64,000 bases of DNA, from positions 198,180 to 262,179 of the forward strand of contig CBDFKU010000016.1 in assembly GCA_965248975.1 (NCBI GenBank), in the 5' to 3' direction. Below the pieces are notes generated by a model. It searched no databases and was not told the origin of the DNA. It saw only the letters and a program-made list of their open reading frames with translations. The position numbers and the translations under genes were made by a program. Position 1 is the stretch's first letter. The number at the start of each line of letters is the position of its first letter. Source of the stretch: CBDFKU01 sp965248975 (GTDB taxonomy: Bacteria; Chloroflexota; Dehalococcoidia; Lucifugimonadales; JAGWBF01). Below are positions 17,447 to 26,340 of the stretch, in pieces.

Positions 17447-20400
17447 CTAGGGACCCTCCGTAACCCAGTCCTTGGTAGCCTCGGCCCTCAGGTTAGCCGG
17501 AGTACCGTCGAAACTGGTAGTGGAATCTCCCACCCAGGCTTGAATAATGTCGGTTCCGGCGCTGTTGCCGGGGTACTCGAAGAAGGCCTCCCCCGACGAG
17601 TCGGTGGCCACGGTTGTGGCCGAGCCGGTGCTGGGAGCGTTGGGCCCGGCGGCCACGCTGAAGGAGACGTTTACCCCTTCCAGCGGGTCGCCGAACTGGT
17701 CGGTAACGGTGGCGGTGACTCTATGGGTGGTGCCGACGTCGTTCTGGGCGTTCACAGGCTCCAGGTCCAATTGGGAGGCCTGGCGGGCCACCCACTCCTT
17801 GGTCACCTTGTCCTTGAGGTCATCGACTGCTTCCGCGAAGGTGGCGGCGCTGGTCCAGGCCCGGATGGTGTCGGTGCCTGGACCGTTGGCGTCGGTGTAG
17901 GTGAAGGCCGCCTGGCCCAGGATGTCGGTGGTCGCCGAACCCGAGATGCCGACGTTGGGTCCGGCGGCCACGCTGAAGGAGACGTCCACCCCCATTAGCG
18001 GGTCGCCGGACTGGTCGGTGACGGTGGCCGTGACGGTATGGGTAGTGCCAACGTCGTTCTGGGCGGACTCCGGCTCCAGGGTCAGATGGGCGGCCTGGCG
18101 GGTCACCCAGTCCTTGGTCGCCGTGTCCCGCAGGTCCGGGTCGGCGTTGCTGAAGCTGCCGGCCTCGACCCACGCACGGATCGTGTGGGCGCCCGCCACA
18201 TCGCTACTGTAGGTGAAGGTCGCCTGGCCGTTCGAGTCGGTATCCGCCGTTTCCTCCAGCTCCGGGATGGTGACGTCGAAGTTGACGGTAACCCCCTCCA
18301 CGGGAATGCCGAACTGGTCTGTAACCGTGGCCGTGACGGTGTGGCTGTCCCCCACTGCATTGGTGGCCGTCTCCGGCTCCAGGTCCAGCGTGGTCAGGGC
18401 GGGGACGGTCTCCATGGCGATCACCCTGAGCACGTTCTCCAGAGCCCTTTCGAGGGCCGCGATGTACCCCTCGCCGGCGCCGTGCTCCTCCGCCCATTTC
18501 AGCAGTGTCAGGAGCTGTGCCCGGGCGACTAACTTCATGCTCAGGTCCATTACGGCCAGTTCATCCAGGGTGACCAGCTTCAGGTTAAGCTCGGCCACGG
18601 CCAGTTGGACCCTGTCGCCGTCGGCCGCATCCTCCGCCAGGCTGATCAGGTCCAGGGCCCGCTGCCTCAGGTCGATCTCCGCCCCCCTCTCGTCCAGCGG
18701 GCGGAAGCCTCGCTCCAGGGCGACCATCTGTATGACCACGTCTCGCAGGTCGCCCAGGGTCTGCAGAAGCTCGTCGGACTCGCCGTCGGCCCTGGCCCAT
18801 CTCCGGGCCTGGTCCAGCTCGAGGAGCGTGCCCAGCTTGAGCTTGAGCTTTATCTGCTCCATCTCCAGGGCGGCGTCCACCTTGAGGATTATGTCGAGGG
18901 GCGCCGTCTGGGCGTACCGGGAGAACCTGGTAACGTTAGTGTCATTGGCAGCGTTCGCAGCGCGGTTCAGCCAAGCGATGGCCCGCTCCTTGAAGACCGG
19001 CTCAGGTTCGTCTACCTGGACGCCCTCCAGGGCCATCAGCATCCAGACTATGTCTATGACCTGGTCCACCGCTTCTTCGTCGGTGGCCTCGTTCAGGAGC
19101 TTGGCTTCCTTGAGGATCAGCACCTTCAGCTTCACTTCGATGCGCTCCACCTCGACGAGCAGGTCCACCTTTTCCCGCAGCAGCTTCACGCGCCGCAGGT
19201 CCACCCAGGGCCCCTCTTCGACGCGCCCGAATATCTCGGCCTCCCAGTCCCTCGGGCCCTCGTTCCTCTGTCTGCCCTGCTCCAGGGCGCGGTCCAGGAT
19301 TCCCAGGAGGTGGCCCTTTAGCTCCTCGTCGGTGGGACCCAGCACCGGCGGCAGGCCGAGCTCGTCCCTGAAGAGCAGCGAGCCCAAGACTTCCAGGGCC
19401 TCCCAGACGCCGGGGAAGCCGCCGTACTCGGCGAAGTACTCCGTCTCCAGCAGGATGGCGTCCTTGAGGTCCGCCTCCACCGCCTCTAGCTCCAGGAGAG
19501 TGTCGAACTTCAGGATCAGGTCGTCGATCTCGGTGACAGTGACGGGAGGGCGGCACGAAGAGGTACGGTTGATAAGCACCGACGCGTCGGTGGAAATCTT
19601 ATTGATCACGGCCACATCCAGGTATCCGTCGCCGTCCAAGTCTCCGACGGCCGCGTACAACGGCCCGTCGCCAACGGCAAAGGCCGTCGGAGCCGCAAAG
19701 GTCCCATTCCCGTTGTTCAGCAGAAGCGAGACTTCGTCGGAAACGTCGTTTGCCAGTGCCAGGTCCGGGTGCCCGTCACAGTCCAGGTCCCCGGCGGTAA
19801 CGGAGTTCGGAGTCGCCCCCGCGGGGTAGTTGGCCGCCGCGGCGAAGACCCCGGTCCCGTCATTTATCAGTACAGACACGTTGCCTGCGATGGCGTTGGC
19901 GACGGCCAGGTCTGGCACTGTGTCACCGTCCAGGTCTACCACCGCCACAGAGACCGCAAAATCTCCGGCACCGTAGTTCACCGCGGTGGCGAAGGTCCCG
20001 TTCCCGTTGTTTAGCAGCACCGAGGCGTTGTCCGAAAGCGCATTTGCCGTGACCAGGTCCGGGTCGCCGTTGCCATCCAGGTCGCCCACGGCTACAGACT
20101 TCGGGCTATCACCCGCGGGATAGTTCGACGCCATAGCGAAGGTGCCGTTCCCGTTGTTTAGCAGCACCGAAACATCGTCGGATAACTGATTCGCCACGAC
20201 CAGGTCCAGGTCACCGTCGCTGTCCAGGTCTCCAGCCGCCACGGTCTGAGGTTCGACTCCGGCGCCGTAGTTCACCGCCGTGGCGAAGGTCCCGTTCCCA
20301 TTGTTAAGCAACACCGACGCGTTGTCGGAATTGAAGTTGGCAGTAGCCAGGTCCAGGTCGCCGTCGCCGTCCAGGTCCCCGGCCACCACGGACTGGGGTT

Positions 20401-23400
20401 GGGCTCCGACAGGGTAGAGCACCGCCGCAGCGAAGGTCCCGTCGCCGTTGTTTAGCAGCACCGACCCGTTGCTGGAATCATAGTTGACAGCCGCCAGGTC
20501 CAGATGGCCGTCTCCGTTCAGGTCCGCGGCCGTAATGGAGTGTGCAGTTTGTGTAGTTTGCTCAACGGGGTAGTTCACCGCCGGGACGAAGTCCAGCCCC
20601 TGGGACTGCTGGCCACCGTCTTGGCCCTCAAGTAGGGTCTGGAGCAGCTCGATGGCCTTGATCTTCAGCAGCTCTTCGGGGTTAAGCTCCTGGATGTCTT
20701 CGACCGTTAGCGACAGGCTCGGCAAGGTCAGGGTCGTGGAGCCCGGGGAGGGAAGTTCGAACCCGGACTCGGTGCTGAACATTCCCCGGTCCTCGTGGGT
20801 CAGTATTCCGACCAGTCGTACCGGCTGATCCGAGGTCGCGTCGCCGCCCGGCGTGCTCACCTCAACGAAGATGTCGAAGAATGAGTCGGCGGGGAAGATG
20901 TCCCTCTGCTCTGCGCTCTGCTGCGCAATCCTGCCCACGGAGAGCCGCTGCGGGTCCTCGCGTATGACGACCACGCCGCCCAAGAGGTCGCTGTTGCCGC
21001 TCAGGTCCATGGAAAGGATCTCGGTCTCGAACTGGGCTCGGCCGTCGCCGTCGGGGTCGGTGGCGTCGTCTCCGCCCACGGTGGTGACGATCAGATGGCC
21101 CTCGACCAGAACCTGCTCGGTTGAGCCCTCCGACTCCACCGTCAGGGTGCCACTGACGAAGACCGCCACCTCGTCCTCGGACCGTACCAGGGGCAGCACC
21201 ACCTCGGGCCGGCCCGGGTCGCCGTCCAACGCCAGCAGCCGGTCCACCAGGGCGCTGCCATCCTCCACCGTTCCCATGGTCTCGGTGGACACGTCGGGAT
21301 GGTCCTTGAGCATGTCCAGCTCGGACCTCAGCAGGTGCTTCAGCTTCACCTCGATGCGCTCCAGCTCCAGCAACGCATCCAGCTTCTTGATAACGTCTTC
21401 GAACAGCAGGCCCGGAACGTTGAAGGACAGCTCCCAGGACTCTTGGATCCAGGCGATGATATCCTTCTTCATTCGCTCTTCGTCGAACGGGTCGCCCTCT
21501 CCGCCCTTCTCACGCTCCAGCCGGATCAGCTCCCAGATGGCCTCCAAGGCTGTCTCCAACGGTAGGGTGACGCTCTCCGACTCGCCCCAGCCGTGGGCCG
21601 CGCCGATGAGCATCTCGATCTCCCCGGCGATCAGGTGCTTGAGGCGCATCTCCGTCTCTTCCACGTCGACGAGGGCGTCCAGCTTGAGGGCCAGCAGCTC
21701 GACGATGGGGTTGGGCCCCTCGTCGCCGTGCAGCGCCCGGTTCAGCCGCCCCAGGACATCTCCCAGCTCGCCCTTCAGCTCCTCCTCGGGAGTGGGTCTG
21801 GGTATGAGACCTTCCAGGATCATAAGCTCGCGGATGTTGTCCTGAACCTGCGCCAGCAGGTCTATTACCTCCAGGGACACGTCGTGCTGCTCGGCCCAGT
21901 CTAGAAGGCGCCCGATTTCGTGGCGGGCCAGCCACTTGACCTTCCCCTCGATCTTCTCGATCTCTACGACCACACGGGTCTTGGAGATCAGGTCCTCTAT
22001 CCAGGGCAGCGCGAACTCGTCGATCTCCCAGCGGCGCATCTCAGACAGGTCGCGCAGGATCCAACCCTTGATCTCTAGCTCCGGGGGATGTTCTCGGGAC
22101 GGTGGCTCTTCCCTGGAGCTAGGATAGTACAGCTCCGCCGAGGTCAGATAGTTGGTGGAATCGAACCCCCCGGCTAACAGAACGGTTCCGACGGGTAGTA
22201 ACGTTGCCGTGTGTTGAGAGTAGACCCCTTTTTTCTCCTCATAAGTGCCAAAGAAAAGGCTGGTATCCAGGTTGTACACCTCGGCCGAAGCCAGAACGCC
22301 CGAGCTGTTCTCGCCGCCCGTGATCAATACCTTGCCGTCCGGCAGAAGGGCCGCTTTGGCACGAACGCGCGGGACGGTCAGGTTGCCTGTGGGAGTCCAC
22401 GTTCCCGCACCGGGATCGTACACTTCCGCCGAGTCAGTGAAACTACCGTTGAATCCGCCCGCCACCAGGACTTTACCGTCGGGTAGGGAAATAGCCGTGT
22501 GGCCGTAACGAGCGGTGGCCATACTGCCGGTGGGCGACCACGTTCCAGTGGACGGGTCGAATAGCTCCGCCGAGGTAAGGTAACCACCGCCGAACCCGCC
22601 GGCCACCAGGACTTTGCCATCAGGCAGCAGCTCTGCCTTATGACCATATCGGGCCGCCATCATACCCCCCGTGGGGGTCCAATTACCCGAAGATGGGTCG
22701 TATCTCTCCGCTGAGGAGATGGCGTCTCCGTTGAAGCCGCCTGCTACCAGCACCGTCCCATCGGTCAGCAGCGTCGCCGTATGCTCTCTACGGGTCGTTG
22801 CCATGCTGGCAGTGGGGGACCATGTCCCGTTAGACGGGTTGTATAGCTCTGCTGAAGCAAAATGTACTTCGTCGGCGAGGCCGCCCGCGACCAGGACATT
22901 GCCGTCGGGGAGGAGGGTCGCAGTATGGGAACCGCGGGCCGTTTCCATGGAACCGGTGGCAGAGAAGGTGCCCGCGGATGGATCGTATAGTTCCGCGGAG
23001 TTAGTGAAGGGACAACAGCCACCCGCAACCAGGACATTGCCGTCAGGGAGCAACGTCGCTGTATGAGTGGCCCGGGCGGTCGCCATCCCGCCAGTGGGCG
23101 AGAAGGTGCCCGGGGTCTCGCGGCCGTCTTCGCCGGTGAAGGTCTCGATCTCCCACAGCCACTCGACGTTGCCGATGATGCCCCTGATGTGGTCCAGCTG
23201 TTCCTCGGACCAGCCCCACGCCTGGGCAACCTCGGCCAGCCGGTGCAGCTCGAAGAGCATGGCCTCCTTCAGCCACAGCTCGGTGATCTCCAGCTCCAGC
23301 ATGGCGTCGATCTTCAGGGTCAGGTCCCTGATCTCCAGGCGCTGCGGGAAGTTGCACTCGGTCTCGTCGGCCTCGACGGCGAAGTCGTCGAAGGCCGCCA

Positions 23401-26290
23401 CGCCGCCGGGAGTTTCGTCCTCGGTCCAGGTCGCCAGCCGGAGCTGGACGGGCCCGTCGGCCCCTTCGGACGAGTGAATCATCACCCACTCGCCGTCGTT
23501 GTTCAGGTAGTATCCGGTAAAGGTACCGTCCACTCTGGTCAGCCGCAGGCCGCCGGACAGGTCCTCGGTGGAAGTGGTGCCTGCCACACTACCTTCGAAG
23601 TCGACCAGGTAGCTTTCGCCGCCGAAGTCGTCGTCGCTGACCCGCTCCACGGCGTAGTCCGGGCCGCCTCTTCGCGCGACCAGGCCCACCCGGATCTCGT
23701 TGTCGGCGGGCCAGGTCAGAAGGTCATATTTCACCTTGGCGTCGAAGTCGCCTTGGATAAGGCAGCGGTTGAAGGTGTCTATGTTAAGCCGGGGCTCACC
23801 GGGATTCATCGTGTGCACCAGGCGACCGTCCACCACCTCGGCCATGCCCGCGTCCTCCGGGTTGATGGCGACGCGCCACAGCACCGGACTTAGGGCGTCG
23901 GCGTCGAAGTCGTCGCTGGGCCCGGTGCCCAGCTCAGTCCTAACGAGTTCGGAAATCTCGTCGAGGATGGATATGGTCTCCCGCTTGATGCGCTGCTCGA
24001 CGGGCAATGCGGGCGGGGGCTCGGCCTCCCCATGACCATTCTGTATCAGAGACAGATTTAGTACGGCGCCGTCGTGGACAGCCGCCACGACGTTCTCGTT
24101 GGAATCAACCAGATTTATGAGGGCCTGCGAGACGAGCTGCAACGAGGTGGGGGGATACTCGGATATTGGGCCGTTCAGTTCCAATGGGCTCGTGCTCGTC
24201 GCCAGGATTCCCTGGTCCAGGAAGTTGACCTCTGTGAACACGTCGAAGAAGCTATCGGCAGTGAAATCTTGGCCGGTCTGCTGGGACACCAGCTTGCCTA
24301 CGTTAGGGAGGTTCGGGTTAAGCGTCATGCTGATCTGACCCAGGACGGCCGACGTGCCGGTGAGGTCCATGGAGACTATCTCAGTCTCGATAACAGTGTT
24401 CCCGCTGGTCGGATCAGTCGTGGTCCCTTGTCTCTGGATCTGGACAGAACCGGTTAGAACCACCTCATCCTGGTCTATGCCGGCCAGGTCTATGATCATA
24501 GTGAGAGACGAATCAAATTGGTCCGGTTCGCCGCCGTCCGTAGGCACATCTTCCCGCGTCGGCTCTGGTCTGGGTGGGCTGCCCTCCATGCGCCAGATCT
24601 CGCGGGTGAGGCCCTGGACCTCGCCCAGAATATCGGGCAGGTCGGACTCGACTCCGGCCTCCGCCAGATCCTGCTGGAGCAGGAATAGCTCGGTCAGGAT
24701 CAGGTACTTGAACTTGACCGCTACGTGCTCCATCTCCCACAGGCTCTGGACCAGCCTGATGGTCTCGTTCCGCTGGGCGTCCAGGCGCTCCCCGCCGGAG
24801 AGGGGCTCCCCAAGGGAATGCAGGATTTCCAGGAGCTGCTCCTTCAGATGCAGCGGGTAGGGGCCTTGCTCGACGTCGACGCCGAAGCGCTCCATGTCGA
24901 TGAGCCACTTCATCAGCCCGACGGCCTCCCAGGCCGCTTGGGCCAGCTCCTCGTCACCGATCTCGACCTCGATGGAGTGGGCCAGGGCCTCGATGGCGTT
25001 GAGGGTGGGGCGCTTCAGCTCCCACTCGGCCTCCTGGATCTCCAGCAGGGCGTCGAACTTCAGGATAAGCTGCTTGATCTCGGCGCGGACCCATCCTTCT
25101 TCGGTTTGGCGCAGCGCCTCGCGCAGGATGTCCATAGCCTTCAGCTTGAGCTGCCGCTCGGGGAATATGTCATCCCGGGGGTCGCCCAACATTCCTTCGC
25201 GGTCCATGAGCACTATCAGCAGGCGCTCACGGTTCTCGGGTCGGGTGTCGCTGCTCCAGGCGATGTCCAGCAGGTGGCTGAGCTCCGAGTGGGCCACCAG
25301 CTTGACCTTCTTCTGGATCTTCTCCACTTCCTGGAGGAGCCTCAGCTTGACGAAGACCTCGAATACCTCGTCGGGAGGGAGGATCACGTCGGGGCCGGGC
25401 CCATCGCCGTTGCCGCCATCGCCGTTGTCGATGATGACCAGGGGATCTATGTCGCCCAGAATAACGTCGTCGATATTTACGTCGTCGCCGTCGCCGAAGG
25501 CCTCCACCAGCTCCACTGTGGCGATGGGCCTGCCTGGGGAGAGAACACCCACGAATTGGTTGTTGCCGGGACCGCGGACGGGAAGCGGCGCAGCTTTTAT
25601 GATGACCTGGTCGTTCTCATCCCGGAAAATCAGCGCCTCTCCCTGATTGGAGTTGCCGTTGTCGATGAGGAAGAGCCCCACGGCCTCCCGAGGAGGAACG
25701 ACCTCGATTACCAGGTCGTCGTCGTTGTCGTCCTCAACCCCGTTGAGGCCCACGAAGGGCGGGGCGCCGGGACCGAAGGAGTTAGGCTCGCTCTCGAAGA
25801 GCACCAGCCCGTCTATGGTGGACGCCGTGCGCAGCTCCTGCCCGTTGGGGGAGATGAAGATGGCGCCCATATCGGCCCATTCGGTGCCGCTGAATGGAGG
25901 TTCCGCCACGCTGCCGTCGTCGTTAAATCCGGTGGGAACCGGGTCACCGTTGGAGAAGGTGTCGAAATCGATGACCACCACGTTCTCGAGCACCGATACG
26001 AAGTCATCGGGGTTATCGGAGTAGAGGAGTCCACGGTCGGGCAGGTCGCCGTAGGACAGAAGGTCTTCGAGGACGTCCTCGATGATCCCGATAAGGTGCC
26101 CCTTCTCGGGCTCGATGGGCTCAGAGGTGTTCTCCAGCTCCAGCATGCGCCACGTTGCGTCGATGGCGGGCTGGATGAGTTCCCACAGTCCGGTCTTTTC
26201 GGCCAGGATGTTCAGCTGGCTGAGGATCAGCCATTTGTACTTCTGGGCGACCCAGCCAAGCTCGGCCAGGGCGTCGAACTTGATGATCAT
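17447..26290 (-). CDS. Giant mosaic secreted protein, main part (kelch, FG-GAP, Ig-like, helical modules)
   Basis: 2,947 residues from the first ATG of this frame, which has no signal peptide of its own. The order is helical module; beta domain with VVVIDFDTFSNGDPVPTGFN; helical modules; beta domain with ETEIVSMDLTG; lectin/LamG-like domain (about 800-985); helical module; seven kelch blades (about 1060-1390); helical modules; second SMDLSG beta domain; seven FG-GAP/VCBS blades (about 1900-2245); helical modules; three Big_1-type Ig domains (about 2630-2947). The frame is open upstream of ATG 26290 into the preceding gene, and the helical module straddling the junction is complete only if both frames are joined. 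It is therefore most likely the rest of the protein that begins at 29322. No LPXTG or sortase signal is seen at the C-terminus. Probable role: cell-surface or extracellular adhesion or recognition, by inference from propellers and Ig domains. Confidence 0.8.
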   Translation of the reverse strand: MIIKFDALAELGWVAQKYKWLILSQLNILAEKTGLWELIQPAIDATWRMLELENTSEPIEPEKGHLIGIIEDVLEDLLSYGDLPDRGLLYSDNPDDFVSVLENVVVIDFDTFSNGDPVPTGFNDDGSVAEPPFSGTEWADMGAIFISPNGQELRTASTIDGLVLFESEPNSFGPGAPPFVGLNGVEDDNDDDLVIEVVPPREAVGLFLIDNGNSNQGEALIFRDENDQVIIKAAPLPVRGPGNNQFVGVLSPGRPIATVELVEAFGDGDDVNIDDVILGDIDPLVIIDNGDGGNGDGPGPDVILPPDEVFEVFVKLRLLQEVEKIQKKVKLVAHSELSHLLDIAWSSDTRPENRERLLIVLMDREGMLGDPRDDIFPERQLKLKAMDILREALRQTEEGWVRAEIKQLILKFDALLEIQEAEWELKRPTLNAIEALAHSIEVEIGDEELAQAAWEAVGLMKWLIDMERFGVDVEQGPYPLHLKEQLLEILHSLGEPLSGGERLDAQRNETIRLVQSLWEMEHVAVKFKYLILTELFLLQQDLAEAGVESDLPDILGEVQGLTREIWRMEGSPPRPEPTREDVPTDGGEPDQFDSSLTMIIDLAGIDQDEVVLTGSVQIQRQGTTTDPTSGNTVIETEIVSMDLTGTSAVLGQISMTLNPNLPNVGKLVSQQTGQDFTADSFFDVFTEVNFLDQGILATSTSPLELNGPISEYPPTSLQLVSQALINLVDSNENVVAAVHDGAVLNLSLIQNGHGEAEPPPALPVEQRIKRETISILDEISELVRTELGTGPSDDFDADALSPVLWRVAINPEDAGMAEVVDGRLVHTMNPGEPRLNIDTFNRCLIQGDFDAKVKYDLLTWPADNEIRVGLVARRGGPDYAVERVSDDDFGGESYLVDFEGSVAGTTSTEDLSGGLRLTRVDGTFTGYYLNNDGEWVMIHSSEGADGPVQLRLATWTEDETPGGVAAFDDFAVEADETECNFPQRLEIRDLTLKIDAMLELEITELWLKEAMLFELHRLAEVAQAWGWSEEQLDHIRGIIGNVEWLWEIETFTGEDGRETPGTFSPTGGMATARATHTATLLPDGNVLVAGGCCPFTNSAELYDPSAGTFSATGSMETARGSHTATLLPDGNVLVAGGLADEVHFASAELYNPSNGTWSPTASMATTRREHTATLLTDGTVLVAGGFNGDAISSAERYDPSSGNWTPTGGMMAARYGHKAELLPDGKVLVAGGFGGGYLTSAELFDPSTGTWSPTGSMATARYGHTAISLPDGKVLVAGGFNGSFTDSAEVYDPGAGTWTPTGNLTVPRVRAKAALLPDGKVLITGGENSSGVLASAEVYNLDTSLFFGTYEEKKGVYSQHTATLLPVGTVLLAGGFDSTNYLTSAELYYPSSREEPPSREHPPELEIKGWILRDLSEMRRWEIDEFALPWIEDLISKTRVVVEIEKIEGKVKWLARHEIGRLLDWAEQHDVSLEVIDLLAQVQDNIRELMILEGLIPRPTPEEELKGELGDVLGRLNRALHGDEGPNPIVELLALKLDALVDVEETEMRLKHLIAGEIEMLIGAAHGWGESESVTLPLETALEAIWELIRLEREKGGEGDPFDEERMKKDIIAWIQESWELSFNVPGLLFEDVIKKLDALLELERIEVKLKHLLRSELDMLKDHPDVSTETMGTVEDGSALVDRLLALDGDPGRPEVVLPLVRSEDEVAVFVSGTLTVESEGSTEQVLVEGHLIVTTVGGDDATDPDGDGRAQFETEILSMDLSGNSDLLGGVVVIREDPQRLSVGRIAQQSAEQRDIFPADSFFDIFVEVSTPGGDATSDQPVRLVGILTHEDRGMFSTESGFELPSPGSTTLTLPSLSLTVEDIQELNPEELLKIKAIELLQTLLEGQDGGQQSQGLDFVPAVNYPVEQTTQTAHSITAADLNGDGHLDLAAVNYDSSNGSVLLNNGDGTFAAAVLYPVGAQPQSVVAGDLDGDGDLDLATANFNSDNASVLLNNGNGTFATAVNYGAGVEPQTVAAGDLDSDGDLDLVVANQLSDDVSVLLNNGNGTFAMASNYPAGDSPKSVAVGDLDGNGDPDLVTANALSDNASVLLNNGNGTFATAVNYGAGDFAVSVAVVDLDGDTVPDLAVANAIAGNVSVLINDGTGVFAAAANYPAGATPNSVTAGDLDCDGHPDLALANDVSDEVSLLLNNGNGTFAAPTAFAVGDGPLYAAVGDLDGDGYLDVAVINKISTDASVLINRTSSCRPPVTVTEIDDLILKFDTLLELEAVEADLKDAILLETEYFAEYGGFPGVWEALEVLGSLLFRDELGLPPVLGPTDEELKGHLLGILDRALEQGRQRNEGPRDWEAEIFGRVEEGPWVDLRRVKLLREKVDLLVEVERIEVKLKVLILKEAKLLNEATDEEAVDQVIDIVWMLMALEGVQVDEPEPVFKERAIAWLNRAANAANDTNVTRFSRYAQTAPLDIILKVDAALEMEQIKLKLKLGTLLELDQARRWARADGESDELLQTLGDLRDVVIQMVALERGFRPLDERGAEIDLRQRALDLISLAEDAADGDRVQLAVAELNLKLVTLDELAVMDLSMKLVARAQLLTLLKWAEEHGAGEGYIAALERALENVLRVIAMETVPALTTLDLEPETATNAVGDSHTVTATVTDQFGIPVEGVTVNFDVTIPELEETADTDSNGQATFTYSSDVAGAHTIRAWVEAGSFSNADPDLRDTATKDWVTRQAAHLTLEPESAQNDVGTTHTVTATVTDQSGDPLMGVDVSFSVAAGPNVGISGSATTDILGQAAFTYTDANGPGTDTIRAWTSAATFAEAVDDLKDKVTKEWVARQASQLDLEPVNAQNDVGTTHRVTATVTDQFGDPLEGVNVSFSVAAGPNAPSTGSATTVATDSSGEAFFEYPGNSAGTDIIQAWVGDSTTSFDGTPANLRAEATKDWVTEGP
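17450..18392 (-). repeat. Three tandem Big_1-type Ig-like domains
   Basis: Three units of about 105 residues, each with a start such as LDLEPETATNAVGDSHTVTA followed by VTDQFGxPxxGVxVxF, and each ending near RAxVTKxWV. The units are near-identical in layout and partly in sequence, indicating recent duplication. Such domains are stalk elements in intimin-like and other surface proteins. Confidence 0.8.
19553..20592 (-). repeat. Seven FG-GAP/VCBS propeller repeats
   Basis: Seven units of about 48 residues. Most carry a calcium loop of the DLDGDGDLDL type followed by SVLLNNGNGTFA. Seven units is the number needed for an integrin-alpha-like propeller. Confidence 0.85.
22120..23112 (-). repeat. 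Seven kelch repeats
   Basis: Seven units of about 46 residues of the type GTWSPTGSMATARYGHTA, then LPDGKVLVAGG, then SAELYDPS. Seven blades would close one beta-propeller. Confidence 0.87.
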
Positions 26291-26319
26291 CTCCCGGATC
26301 TGGCCCTGGGGCAGATTCG

Positions 26320-26340
26320 AGGACTCGCCTACTTCCGCAG
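26320..26340 (-). other. Frame junction within the giant surface-protein gene
   Basis: The upstream frame ends ...IIAMDLLRK then TAG at 26329-26331. The downstream frame, one base back, is open across the same bases and reads AEVGESSNLPQGQIREM. Joined, this gives a helical module that matches another copy (KAMDILREALRQTEEGW then AEIKQLILKFDALLE) in register. No slippery heptamer is visible, so a mutation or assembly error is likelier than programmed shifting. Confidence 0.7.

Noticed and set aside
18213..19829. 538-codon rightward open frame
   Set aside because: Serine/arginine-rich antisense of helical and FG-GAP modules; a shadow.
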